Assembly: GCA_020849275.1 (NCBI GenBank) | Contig: JADLGO010000054.1 | Coordinates: 37,553-101,552, forward strand | Reading direction: 5' to 3' | Length of the DNA stretch: 64,000 nt | From: Chthonomonadales bacterium | GTDB lineage: Bacteria > Armatimonadota > Chthonomonadetes > Chthonomonadales > CAJBBX01 | Part shown: positions 35,101 to 42,675 of the stretch, piece after piece | How the letters are laid out: every line of letters starts with the position of its first letter | Numbering within the stretch: position 1 is the first letter of the stretch | Position numbers and translations under genes: made by a program | Notes under the pieces: model-generated | Databases searched by the model: none | What the model was told of the DNA's origin: nothing | The model's input: only the letters and a program-made list of their open reading frames with translations

Positions 35101-35248
35101 CGCGTTCCTCCCGGCGTCCTTCTCCGGCCCCGGCGCGTTGAGGCCGGCGTCCCCGGCCTTCCCCGTGCCCGCCGGGCGCGGGGTCGCCGCGCCGTGCTGT
35201 GCGTCCAATGGCTCTCCCATCCAGGCAAGCTCTCTCGCCGCCGTGCTT

Positions 35249-37195
35249 CTATCGGCGCACCAACTCGTAGCGGCGCCCGCTCGGTCCGGCGAGCACAAGC
35301 TCGCTGCGCCACCCGCCGCGGATCTCCCACCGGTAGGCCGTGGTGCCGATGACCACCGTGCGCCCGTCGTCGCGAATATACCAGCGAAACGGATTGGCCA
35401 CCGGCCTGGTCGGCGCGCCGTTCGGCGCGGAGGAGACCACCGCCGGCCGAATGGAGCCGGTGCCGTCCGCGTTGAAGGTGAAGCGGTAGCGCTTGGAGCC
35501 GCGCTCGCTCTCCCAGACGCCCACCAGCGGGTGCGGCGGCCGCCCGCCCGCCGCCGAGTCGAGCGTGCGCACTTCGCTCCAGCTCTCCGGCAGCGCGACA
35601 GCCCGCAGCGCGCGCGCTCCAGGGACGAGCTCCCGAGCGAACTCCGCGCTCTGATCCCCCTGAGTCACCTTCACCGTCAGCTTCTCGCCGATCGGTACCT
35701 CCGACAGCCGCGCGACGCCTCGATCGCTGGCTTGAAGCGCCTGTTGGCCCCGATAGCCGTCCTCGCCCGCCACGGAGACGCTCACCCCGTAGGCTCCGCG
35801 GCCGCGGTAGGAGACCGGAAGCGTGACGGTCTGCGCGTAGGCCAGGTCCTCGGCGCCCAGGGTGATCTCGGGCTCCTCCCCCGGCGTCCAGGCGGTGCCG
35901 CCGCTCTCCCGCCGCAGAGACACGCCCGCCAACGCCACCACGCCGGTCACGTCGCCCAGTAGGAACGCCACCCGATTGTGGTCGCGTTGCGTCTGCGTCG
36001 GCGTAAAGGTCACCACGTAGCGCTGCCAGCGCGTCGTCAGCGTCAACCGGCTGCCGAGCCCGATATGGTGCCAATCGGGCACGTCGATGGCCGCATCGAT
36101 GGAGATCGGGCGCGCGCGGTCCGCTTTCGCCCAGAAGGCCAGCGTGTAGATGCCCCCGTCCCGCAGGTCCAGGCCGCCCTGCGCCAGGTTTACGTGCCAG
36201 TCGAGCTTGCCAACCGAGGCGACGTCGATGCGCGCCACCTTCCCGCTCGCCCTCGCCGGACCAGCCCCAGCGGCATCCACGAGCTGCGCCGTCGCCTTCG
36301 CCGAGGCGTCTGCCTCCGTCAGCTTCCAGGGGGCGAGCCCGTCGGCGAAGTCGCCGCTGACCAGCAGGTTGGGCCCCACCGGCTTGCCGGGCTTACCGGG
36401 CCGCAGCGAGAAGCCGGTCAAGTCCACCTGTCCGGTCGCCTGCCCCAGGATGAACACGATCCGGCAATGATCGCGCGCGGGCTGAGCGGCGGTGAAGGCG
36501 AAGGTGAGCCGCCGCCACTCGGGGGTCAGTGGCACCCCATCGGCGGCCAACCCGATACCGTGCCCGTCACCCACGTCCACATTGGCGTGCACCGCTATCG
36601 GCCGGGGCCGGTCCGCGCGCGCCCAGAAGCTCACGGTGTACGGCACGCCTTCCAGCAGGCTCAGGCCATCCTGGTAGAGTTGTACGCGCCAGGGCTCCGG
36701 GCCAAGCGCCGTCACGTTGACGCGCAGGGCGCGATTCGCGCCGCCCAGCGCCGGCCCCTGCAGCAAGATCGTCTCCACGGAGCCGGCGCCACCCTCCCCC
36801 TGCTCCAGCACCCACTCCGAAGCGTCCGGAGAGATGTCCGGGTTGCGCAGCAGATTGGGCCCGAGCAGGCCGGCGCTGGACGCGCTCGCTAGATCCACGC
36901 GCGCCACCAGCCCCCGAACAGGATCCAGTAGCTTGAGCAGCGTGTCGTCGCGAGAGTACCCGACTGGCAGCGGGACGCGCACCGCGCCGTCCGGCGCCGA
37001 CGGGGGCAGCGGCCTGGGCTCCGTGGCGCCGCGCGAGGCGCTCACGAACCAGTAGAGCAGCCCGGAGGGCAGATCGCGCTCCGGGCGAAGACGGACCTGG
37101 CCGGATGGCTGCGTCCGCGCGGGCGCCGCGGCAGTCGCACCGCAGAGTGCCAGGGCGAGCACCGCCAGCGTGGCGGCCCGCCGGGCGCGGGCCAT
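35249..37195 (-). CDS. Secreted protein with two carbohydrate-binding (CBM4/9-like) modules
   Basis: 648 residues. A signal peptide (AATLAVLALALCGATAAAPA) leads to a short domain, then two repeats of about 150 residues. Each begins GPNLLRNPDIS / GPNLLVSGDFADG, continues WRVQLYQDGLSLLEGVPYTV / WHVNLAQGGLDLRDGGIYTL and FWARADRPRPI / FWAKADRARPI, and ends with DHCRIVFILGQATG / DHNRVAFLLGDVTG. This is the CBM4_9 jelly-roll pattern. A C-terminal domain of about 100 residues (LVGVWESERGSKRYRFTFN) is lipocalin-like. No catalytic domain was seen, so it probably binds polysaccharide at the cell surface. Confidence 0.8.
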   Translation of the reverse strand: MARARRAATLAVLALALCGATAAAPARTQPSGQVRLRPERDLPSGLLYWFVSASRGATEPRPLPPSAPDGAVRVPLPVGYSRDDTLLKLLDPVRGLVARVDLASASSAGLLGPNLLRNPDISPDASEWVLEQGEGGAGSVETILLQGPALGGANRALRVNVTALGPEPWRVQLYQDGLSLLEGVPYTVSFWARADRPRPIAVHANVDVGDGHGIGLAADGVPLTPEWRRLTFAFTAAQPARDHCRIVFILGQATGQVDLTGFSLRPGKPGKPVGPNLLVSGDFADGLAPWKLTEADASAKATAQLVDAAGAGPARASGKVARIDVASVGKLDWHVNLAQGGLDLRDGGIYTLAFWAKADRARPISIDAAIDVPDWHHIGLGSRLTLTTRWQRYVVTFTPTQTQRDHNRVAFLLGDVTGVVALAGVSLRRESGGTAWTPGEEPEITLGAEDLAYAQTVTLPVSYRGRGAYGVSVSVAGEDGYRGQQALQASDRGVARLSEVPIGEKLTVKVTQGDQSAEFARELVPGARALRAVALPESWSEVRTLDSAAGGRPPHPLVGVWESERGSKRYRFTFNADGTGSIRPAVVSSAPNGAPTRPVANPFRWYIRDDGRTVVIGTTAYRWEIRGGWRSELVLAGPSGRRYELVRR

Positions 37196-37322
37196 GCCGT
37201 GCCTGCCCGGCCCGCGCCAGATGCCCCCGGTCCGGCAAGGGATCGATGGCTTCAACGGGTGACCTCCCTGTCTTCGAGCGGAGTGCCGCGCCGCATTGGC
37301 GCGGCCTGGGCGGCGGATCGGG

Positions 37323-37640
37323 CTATCGCGCGCTCGCCTCAAGCCGCCGCATTCCCGCGTCCGCGAAGCGGCTCAGGCTGTTGAGCTGCTTGCGAAGCAG
37401 CGCCTCGCCGGCCCGAGTGAGTCGGTACGGCCGGCGCCGCTCATTCGCGGGCAACGGCTCCACCCACCCGCGCTGCTCCAGCCGCGAGAGCGCCCCGTAG
37501 AGCGTTCCCGCGCCCAACCGCACGCCGGCGAGCCGCTCGATGTCCTCTATCATGACGTAGCCGTGCTTGGCCCCGTCCGCCAGGCTGGCAAGGATGAGCA
37601 GGGCCGGCTCGGAGAAACGGCCCAGATCGGTGAGGCCCAA
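37323..37640 (-). CDS. PadR family transcriptional regulator
   Basis: 105 residues, the normal size for short PadR proteins. LTDLGRFSEPALLILASLAD, HGYVMIEDIERLAGVRLGAG and LYGALSRLEQRGWVEPLPAN form the winged helix, with RRPYRLTRAGEALL as the wing. The TTG start is chosen because GGAGG lies 7 nt upstream and it gives the family N-terminus; the longer upstream frame is not conserved in type. PadR proteins usually repress transporters or stress genes. The adjacent carbohydrate-binding protein gene is the nearest candidate target. Confidence 0.85.
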   Translation of the reverse strand: MGLTDLGRFSEPALLILASLADGAKHGYVMIEDIERLAGVRLGAGTLYGALSRLEQRGWVEPLPANERRRPYRLTRAGEALLRKQLNSLSRFADAGMRRLEASAR

Positions 37641-37690
37641 GTCGGCACCTCCGGGATGCTTCGCGACGCGGTATAGCGTGACGCGTAATA

Positions 37691-37918
37691 CTACGCCGCG
37701 CGGGCCGAACCTGTCAATCCTCCCGGCACGCGCGCGCGCTCGCCAAGCGGATCGGCCTGCCGGCCCGGGCGCTCGCCGCCCCCCGGATCGCGCTGACCCT
37801 TCTCGTACTTGCGGCGCGTCTCTTCGGCCGAATAGCGTGAGTCGCAGCCGGACCAGAGCGCCCCCAGTGCGCCGAGCGCCGCCGCGGCCAGCAGCACCCG
37901 GCATCCGCTACGCTTCAT
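37691..37918 (-). CDS. Small lipoprotein of unknown function
   Basis: 75 residues. [20 protein letters not shown] is a signal peptide ending at a probable lipidation cysteine (LWSGC, with Trp at -3, which is atypical). The mature part is short and charged ([16 protein letters not shown]). The start overlaps the pseudopilin stop (ATGA), so the two are coupled. The same pseudopilin-lipoprotein pairing is common in planctomycete-like genomes, which is general knowledge. Confidence 0.65.
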   Translation of the reverse strand: MKRSGCRVLLAAAALGALGALWSGCDSRYSAEETRRKYEKGQRDPGGGERPGRQADPLGERARVPGGLTGSARAA

Positions 37919-38790
37919 GCTCGCAGCCCCCACAGCGGCCAGGCCTCCCACCAGTACGGATCCCAGCGGATGGTCCAGACCATGTCGGCTGGGTACGGCC
38001 TGGGAACGGTCTCCGTCTGGTAACTCGCGGCCGGCGGGCAGCGCGACAGGAACGACGCCACGCTCATGTAACGCGCGTGCCCGTCGCAGAAGGCCAGGTT
38101 GAAGCCGTCACGATGCGGCGCCGCGCGCGGGTCGACTGTTCCGAAGGGCCTCAACGCCCGGTCCCATACCTCGCGCGTGGCCAGCGGATAGGCGGTCTGC
38201 ACGACGGCGGAGGGCGTCACGAAGCTCCAGACGCCTGGAAACCAGTGCTCCATCACGAGAAAGGTCTCGGCCGGATACCAGAGGCCGGCAAGGGCTCCCC
38301 CGGTGAAGGAGTTGCGATAGGATCCGAGCGCGGTCGGCGGCCGGTTCCAGGTGTTGGTGCTGCCGGTGACGGAGAGGTTCAGCGCGTAGCCGTTGTAGAT
38401 TTCCCCATCGCGCTCCCAGTTGGTCGGGTCGCGCTGGCGGCTCGGGCAGAGGAAGATGTCGACATTGCCGGTATAGGGCAGCACCCAGGCCGGCCACTTG
38501 TAGTGGTTCACGCGCTGACCGTACGGGTCGTCGCACCCGGTGGCGGGCGATCCGAGCGGGCTGGGGCCCTGGACACACCCGTCCATGCGTGGCCAGTACT
38601 CGTCGGCGTCCTGCGCGTAGAGGTGCAGCGCCAGACCGATCTGGCGAATGTTGGAGAGGCACGAGACTCCGCGTGCCGTGGCACGGGTCTGCGTGAAGAC
38701 AGGGAACAGGATCCCGGCGAGGACGGCGAGGATCGCGATGACGACGAGAACCTCGACGAGCGTGAACGCGCGTCGGTGTCTGCGCTCCAT
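37915..38790 (-). CDS. Type II secretion-like pseudopilin with H-X9-DG motif
   Basis: 291 residues. The prepilin peptidase site and helix are at the N-terminus: [20 protein letters not shown], followed by [19 protein letters not shown], where cleavage falls before the Phe and Glu sits at +5. The body has [20 protein letters not shown] and, near the C-terminus, [16 protein letters not shown], which is the H-X9-DG signature of a large pseudopilin family. The ATG follows GAGGAG at 8 nt. It is probably part of an extracellular appendage or secretion system whose core genes are elsewhere. Confidence 0.9.
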   Translation of the reverse strand: MERRHRRAFTLVEVLVVIAILAVLAGILFPVFTQTRATARGVSCLSNIRQIGLALHLYAQDADEYWPRMDGCVQGPSPLGSPATGCDDPYGQRVNHYKWPAWVLPYTGNVDIFLCPSRQRDPTNWERDGEIYNGYALNLSVTGSTNTWNRPPTALGSYRNSFTGGALAGLWYPAETFLVMEHWFPGVWSFVTPSAVVQTAYPLATREVWDRALRPFGTVDPRAAPHRDGFNLAFCDGHARYMSVASFLSRCPPAASYQTETVPRPYPADMVWTIRWDPYWWEAWPLWGLRA

Positions 38791-38961
38791 CAGTGTGTCT
38801 CCTCTCTTCCATCGATGGCGGCATCGCGCGCCGCGGCACGGGCGACGCCGCGGCGCCCATCCCCGGCGACGGGGCGGCGGGCGCGGCACTCCACCCGCGC
38901 GCGCGGCCTCCCCAACGAGAGGCGCGGTCCCGGTGTCGAGGACGAGGAGTACAACGGGACC

Positions 38962-38998
38962 ATCATATCACAGGGACGAGCCCGGCACAAGTGCCGGG
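38962..38998 (-). promoter_or_regulatory. Putative sigma-70 promoter overlapping a palindromic operator for the pseudopilin gene
   Basis: On the minus strand TTGTGC (38990-38985) and TATGAT (38967-38962) are separated by 17 nt, a plausible -35/-10 pair. The -35 lies inside the palindrome CCGGCACTTGTGCCGG (38982-38997), which also occurs at 30120-30135. A bound regulator would block or recruit polymerase here. Confidence 0.5.
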
Positions 38999-39128
38999 GT
39001 TTGGCAGGCGGCACGATGAGTGCATGCGGGGGCATGAGGCGCGCAATCTGCGAGGCCGTGCTAAGAACGGGAACCCAGGTGTGAGGATCGAGTCAATTGC
39101 GGAGATTCACCCTGAGGTTTGGGCTTAA

Positions 39129-39176
39129 CTATTCTGACAATAGGGCCTTGACAAGCTGTACACGGTTACCTATACT
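39129..39176 (+). promoter_or_regulatory. Sigma-70 promoter of parAB with adjacent inverted repeat
   Basis: TTGACA at 39148-39153 and TATACT at 39171-39176 are 17 nt apart, a near-perfect housekeeping promoter. Transcription would start near 39183, about 16 nt before the GTG, with AGGAGG at 39185-39190. Just upstream, CTATT (39129-39133) and AATAG (39139-39143) form a small inverted repeat that could be an operator for the DNA-binding N-terminus of ParA. Confidence 0.8.
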
Positions 39177-39198
39177 GACCGGACAGGAGGGTCGAACC

Positions 39199-40185
39199 GT
39201 GGCGGATAAGCCCCCCGTGGCGCAGAAAGCCACCTACACGGTATCGGAGGCGGCGCGGCTCATCGGGATCGAGCCGCACACGCTGCGCCGCCTGGAGGGC
39301 CGCGGCCTCATCCCCGCGCCATTGCGCGATGGTCGGGGCCGCCGCTACACGCGCGACGACATCGAGCGCATCCGCGAGCAGTACGGGGTCCGCCGCCGCA
39401 AAGAGGCCTACACCATCGCCGTCGTCAACCAGAAGGGTGGCACCGGCAAGACGACCACCACGGTCAACCTGGCCGGAGCGATGGCGATCAACGGCCATCG
39501 CGTGCTCGTGATCGACTTCGATCCGCAGGTGAACGCGACCTCCACGCTCGGCATCTCCTGGCGCGACGTCGAGTGCTCAATCTCCGACGTGCTGGGCAGC
39601 GCGCCGGACGGCCTGCCGAAGCGGCTCTCCGAGATCATCGTGCCGCTCCCCCACCACCCAAACCTGTTTCTGGCGCCCTCCTCCATCAAGCTTGCCTACG
39701 TGGAGATGTCGCTCATCAACCGGCCCGGCCGCGACACGCGCCTCGACTCCGCCATCGAGCCGATGCGCCGCGAGTACGACATCATTCTGATCGACTGCCC
39801 GCCCACGCTCGGCATGCTCAGTTTCAACGCGATGACCGCCGCGGACGGCATTCTGATCCCGATTGACGAGAGCCTGGCGCTCCAGGGAGCCGGCCAGCTC
39901 CTGGCCACCCGCAAGGAATGCGCCGACATCGGCCGGCGCCGAGTTGCGCTGCTCGGGGCCGTCCTCACCCGCCAGCGTACGCAGAGCGCCTCCGCGGAGG
40001 TGATTGAGGAACTCACGCGCGAGATGTTCGGCTCGCGCGTCCTCAGAACCAAGATCCCCGAGCGCGTCGCGATCGCCAACTCCACCGGCATGGGCCGTCC
40101 CCTCGTCTTCACCGCCGCCAGCGAGGCCGACTGCTTCTTCGCGCTGGCCGAGGAGATGGAGGTACTCATCCATGCGTCTCGATAA
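39199..40185 (+). CDS. parA: ParA-type partition ATPase fused to a MerR-like DNA-binding domain
   Basis: 328 residues. GTG start with AGGAGG 8 nt upstream. Residues about 12-68 are a MerR-type HTH (YTVSEAARLIGIEPHTLRRL, RRYTRDDIERIREQYG). From about residue 74 a deviant-Walker ATPase follows: VNQKGGTGKTTTTVNLAGAM, VLVIDFDPQVNATS, IILIDCPPTLGMLSFNAM. ParA proteins with an N-terminal HTH (type Ia) in plasmids repress their own operon, and here the promoter is immediately upstream. It overlaps parB by 14 bp. It would position the replicon together with ParB. Confidence 0.93.
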   Translation: MADKPPVAQKATYTVSEAARLIGIEPHTLRRLEGRGLIPAPLRDGRGRRYTRDDIERIREQYGVRRRKEAYTIAVVNQKGGTGKTTTTVNLAGAMAINGHRVLVIDFDPQVNATSTLGISWRDVECSISDVLGSAPDGLPKRLSEIIVPLPHHPNLFLAPSSIKLAYVEMSLINRPGRDTRLDSAIEPMRREYDIILIDCPPTLGMLSFNAMTAADGILIPIDESLALQGAGQLLATRKECADIGRRRVALLGAVLTRQRTQSASAEVIEELTREMFGSRVLRTKIPERVAIANSTGMGRPLVFTAASEADCFFALAEEMEVLIHASR

Positions 40186-41179
40186 GAAGAAGGTCGCCTC
40201 GCTCGTCCGCTCCGACTTCGGGCAGCAGATGCTTCACGAGGGCGACCGCGCTCAGGCCGGCAACCCGGAAAAGGAGCAGGTCTGGATGCTCCTGATCGAC
40301 GAGATCGACCCGGATCCCGCCCAGCCCCGCCGCCACTTCGACGAGGCGGCGCTCAGCGAGCTGGCCGCCGACATCACGCGGCGCGGCGTCCTCCAGCCCA
40401 TCCTGGTCCGGCCCACCGGGGATCGCTACCAGATCATCGTGGGCGAGCGCCGCTGGCGCGCATCCCGGCAGGCCGGCAAGCCGCGCATTCCCTGCCTGAT
40501 CCGCGACCTGGACGCCACGGCGGCACGGCAGGCGCAGCTCGTCGAGAACGTGATCCGGGAGGGCATATCCGACATCGAGCGCGGCCTGGCCCTCCGCCAG
40601 CTCTACGAGGACATGAAGGCGGCGGACCGTCGCGCCACCTGGGAGCACATCGCGCAGATGGTGGGCCTGACGCGTATGCGGATCAACCACCTCTACAATC
40701 TCTCCAATCTGCCGCGGCAGGTCGTGGATATGATCCAGACGCGGCGCCTCTCCGGAAGCCACGGAGTCGAGCTTGCGCGTCTGCATGGCCGGCCGGAGGC
40801 CTTGCTTCGCCTGGCCGAGGGGGCGTGCCGCCCGCAGTCGGCCAGCGGCCCGCACGGGCTCTCGGTTGCGCAGCTCCGCGATCGCGTGAGCGCGGAGCTC
40901 GGAGCGCAGCGAGCTCGCCGGCGTCCGCCCGCCTCCCTCGCCCGGATCCGCCAGAACGCCGTCGACCTGGTCTCCTCGCTGCGCCCGGACCTTCCGGCCG
41001 AGGTGCGCACGGAGCTCGGTGACGCCGCTCGACAGATCCTGCGCTGGCTGGAGCAGCCCATCAACGAGCCGTCTGTAAAGTCGACTTTACACAACGGTCC
41101 TCCGCCGGAGCCGCCGGGGCCGGACCGACCCAATGTAAAGTCGACTTTACAGAGTCGCGGGGGGCGCGCCGAGAGGTAG
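40172..41179 (+). CDS. parB: ParB/Spo0J-type partition protein with two palindromes in its 3' coding end
   Basis: 335 residues. The N-terminal ParB domain has DEIDPDPAQPRRHFDEAALS, the CTP-binding box GERRWRASRQAG near residue 90 and QLVENVIREGISDIERGLA. The HTH is WEHIAQMVGLTRMRINHLYN. The C-terminal tail after residue 295 is low-complexity and contains VKSTL twice, because the DNA there carries two copies of TGTAAAGTCGACTTTACA exactly 60 bp apart. The gene is translationally coupled to parA and ends in a terminator hairpin that overlaps its stop codon. Confidence 0.93.
   Translation: MRLDKKKVASLVRSDFGQQMLHEGDRAQAGNPEKEQVWMLLIDEIDPDPAQPRRHFDEAALSELAADITRRGVLQPILVRPTGDRYQIIVGERRWRASRQAGKPRIPCLIRDLDATAARQAQLVENVIREGISDIERGLALRQLYEDMKAADRRATWEHIAQMVGLTRMRINHLYNLSNLPRQVVDMIQTRRLSGSHGVELARLHGRPEALLRLAEGACRPQSASGPHGLSVAQLRDRVSAELGAQRARRRPPASLARIRQNAVDLVSSLRPDLPAEVRTELGDAARQILRWLEQPINEPSVKSTLHNGPPPEPPGPDRPNVKSTLQSRGGRAER
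41074..41091. repeat. Candidate centromere site 1 (18-bp perfect palindrome) inside parB
   Basis: TGTAAAGTCGACTTTACA, perfect dyad centred at 41082/41083, in frame encoding VKSTL. First of three copies around parB and rep; candidate parS or operator. Confidence 0.85.
41134..41151. repeat. Candidate centromere site 2 (18-bp perfect palindrome) inside parB
   Basis: A second identical TGTAAAGTCGACTTTACA exactly 60 bp after site 1, again encoding VKSTL in the last codons of parB. Confidence 0.85.
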
Positions 41180-41191
41180 CGCCCCCCTTTT
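41159..41191 (+). terminator. Rho-independent terminator of parAB
   Basis: GGGGGGCGC (41159-41167) pairs with GCGCCCCCC (41179-41187) across an 11-nt loop and is followed by TTTT. The right arm begins at the last base of the parB stop codon. Confidence 0.8.
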
Positions 41192-41338
41192 ACGTCGTCA
41201 GTACGATGTCGTCCAGATGGGGTACGAATCGGTCGCGCGCGATGAGCGACATCGCCGAGATGCCGTCGCGGCCCGCACCGACGCTGCGGGCCGCGACGAC
41301 GACGCGTTCCGAGTGGCCGTTCATGGAGCCCTACGATC

Positions 41339-41370
41339 CGCGCCGTGTAAAGTCGACTTTACACGGCGCG
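41339..41370. promoter_or_regulatory. Candidate centromere/operator site 3: 32-bp perfect palindrome upstream of rep
   Basis: The same 18-bp core TGTAAAGTCGACTTTACA (41346-41363) is extended by CGCGCCG on the left and its complement on the right, giving 32 bp of perfect dyad. It ends 19 bp before the rep start codon, so a bound ParB or Rep would also control rep expression. The rest of the 41192-41389 gap shows no gene. Confidence 0.85.
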
Positions 41371-41389
41371 CGCCGACCGAGGACAACCG

Positions 41390-42574
41390 ATGGCCCTTCC
41401 GATCACGGTCAGTCCGTTCTACATAGACGCCCGGAATGAGATCACCCGGCCGGCTCACTTCGTGCCCACGAGCCAGTACTTCGTGGACAAGTGGATGCCA
41501 CGCCTCGGTCCCACTGGCACGTGCATCGTTCTTTTCCTCCGGCGCCGTGGGTACCTCAACATGAAGACGGGGGAGCGCCGCGAAAGCTTCGTCGTCTCGC
41601 AGAAGGAGATCGCCGACGCGTGCGCATGCTCCATCGCTACCTTGCGCCGAGAGCTGACGACCGGGGAGGCCCTCGGGGAGTTCGTCACGGTGGAGGCGCA
41701 GTATGAGCGCAACGCTCGGGGCCACGTCCGACAGCGGGAAAACGTCTACCACATCGCGATGGACGACCCGCTCGTGCCCGAGGACGTGCCGCTCCTTGAG
41801 GCCCTGATCGCCTGGCGAGAGCAAGAGGAGGGCCGTCGCAAGAGTGGCAGGAAGGCCATCCACCGCCTACCCGCTCAGAATGAGCGAGTAGGTCTGGACG
41901 TAGTCGCTCAAAATGAGCGAGTAGGTGCTCACCTACTCGCTCAAAATGAGCGGACCCCCTCTCAAAATGAGCGACTATATAAGGAAGTAGAGATACCTTT
42001 AGATACTAAAGACAACAACATAGAGGTGACTCCCAGAGTCGAGGCCGAGCCCCGTCCGTCACCGGAGGTTGTTGCTTCTCTTGTGCAATCGCTCTGTGAG
42101 CGCGGCATGACGCGCGCCGTCGCCGAGCATCTGAGCGCGACCTTTCCGGAGGAGCGGGTTCGGCGCCAGGTCGAGATGCTCGCGTACCGCGCCCCCCAGG
42201 ATCCCGGAGCGGTGCTCGCCGCGTCCATTCGCGAGGACTGGGCGCCGCCGGCTGGCTACGCGGCGGCGCGACGGCGCGAGGAGGATCGGACAGCGCGGGC
42301 CGAGCAGGAGCGTGTGGCGGCCGAGGATGCGCGGGGGCGAGAGGGCGACTTCGCCGCGGCCTGGGAGCGGCTGACGGAGGAGGAGCGGCGAAGGGTGGAG
42401 GAGGAGGCGATCGCGGAGCTTGGGAGCGAGAGCGCCTTCTGGGCGAAGCGGCTGGCGGAGAACCGTGGCGGCAAGATGGTGCGGGCAGCCCTGCAGGCGC
42501 GTGTCGCGCGGATCGTCGCCGCTCGCTATGGCGAGGGCGCGACGCAGCCCTCGCTCGGGCTGGGGGAGGGCTAG
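41390..42574 (+). CDS. Plasmid-type replication initiator (Rep-like) with internal iterons
   Basis: 394 residues. The N-terminal third looks like the winged-helix domain of plasmid initiators: FVPTSQYFVDKWMPRLGPTG, CIVLFLRRRGYL, FVVSQKEIADACACSIATLR. Residues about 160-195 contain four QNER repeats encoded by iterons. The C-terminal half is charged and coiled-coil-like (AEQERVAAEDARGREGDFAA, RLTEEERRRVEEEAIAELG). The ATG has GAGG 7 nt upstream. Assignment rests on fold-like pattern, the par neighbours and the internal iterons; a DnaD-like or transcription-factor role is possible. The protein probably binds the iterons in its own gene to start replication. Confidence 0.72.
   Translation: MALPITVSPFYIDARNEITRPAHFVPTSQYFVDKWMPRLGPTGTCIVLFLRRRGYLNMKTGERRESFVVSQKEIADACACSIATLRRELTTGEALGEFVTVEAQYERNARGHVRQRENVYHIAMDDPLVPEDVPLLEALIAWREQEEGRRKSGRKAIHRLPAQNERVGLDVVAQNERVGAHLLAQNERTPSQNERLYKEVEIPLDTKDNNIEVTPRVEAEPRPSPEVVASLVQSLCERGMTRAVAEHLSATFPEERVRRQVEMLAYRAPQDPGAVLAASIREDWAPPAGYAAARRREEDRTARAEQERVAAEDARGREGDFAAAWERLTEEERRRVEEEAIAELGSESAFWAKRLAENRGGKMVRAALQARVARIVAARYGEGATQPSLGLGEG
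41873..41973 (+). repeat. Four iterons inside the rep coding sequence (candidate replication origin)
   Basis: The core CTCA(A/G)AATGAGCG occurs at 41874, 41907, 41940 and 41961. The spacing is 33, 33 and 21 bp: close to three, three and two helical turns, and in frame. Three copies extend to the dyad CGCTCA-N3-TGAGCG, and the first two also share AGTAGGT. Between copies 2 and 3 a 9-bp stem with 4-nt loop (CGAGTAGGT/ACCTACTCG, 41918-41939) inverts the flank. Phased repeats followed by AT-rich DNA are the design of iteron origins. Confidence 0.8.
41974..42026 (+). other. AT-rich stretch next to the iterons (possible DNA unwinding element)
   Basis: Immediately after the last iteron the DNA runs through CTATATAAGG, ATACCTTTAG and ATACTAAAG, clearly AT-richer than anything around it although it is still coding. 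It is the expected location for strand opening. No DnaA box of the TTATNCACA type was found beside it. Confidence 0.6.
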
Positions 42575-42603
42575 CGATGGAGGAGAAGAGGAGACCGCGA
42601 GCC

Positions 42604-42652
42604 GGTGCGCGCGCAGCGAACGCTCCGATGGCTTCGGCGCTGCGCGCGCGCA
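42604..42652. terminator. Bidirectional hairpin between rep and the convergent zinc-ribbon gene
   Basis: A perfect 15-bp stem, GGTGCGCGCGCAGCG (42604-42618) with its complement at 42638-42652, and a 19-nt loop. It fills the gap between the two stop codons; no T-tract is present. Confidence 0.6.
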
Positions 42653-42675
42653 CCGCGCGACGTGTCGAGCCGCCC

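Noticed and set aside
39185..39201. A GGTCGAACC-like string that recalls a tRNA T-loop
   Set aside because: It is the Shine-Dalgarno region of parA; no acceptor stem or anticodon arm surrounds it.
41192..41389. A short gene between parB and rep
   Set aside because: The frames there are short, run across the 32-bp palindrome and lack ribosome binding sites.
41873..41973. The repeat array in rep as a small CRISPR
   Set aside because: Repeats are about 13-21 bp with spacings as short as 21 bp, lie in frame inside a gene, and no cas genes are present; iterons explain them better.
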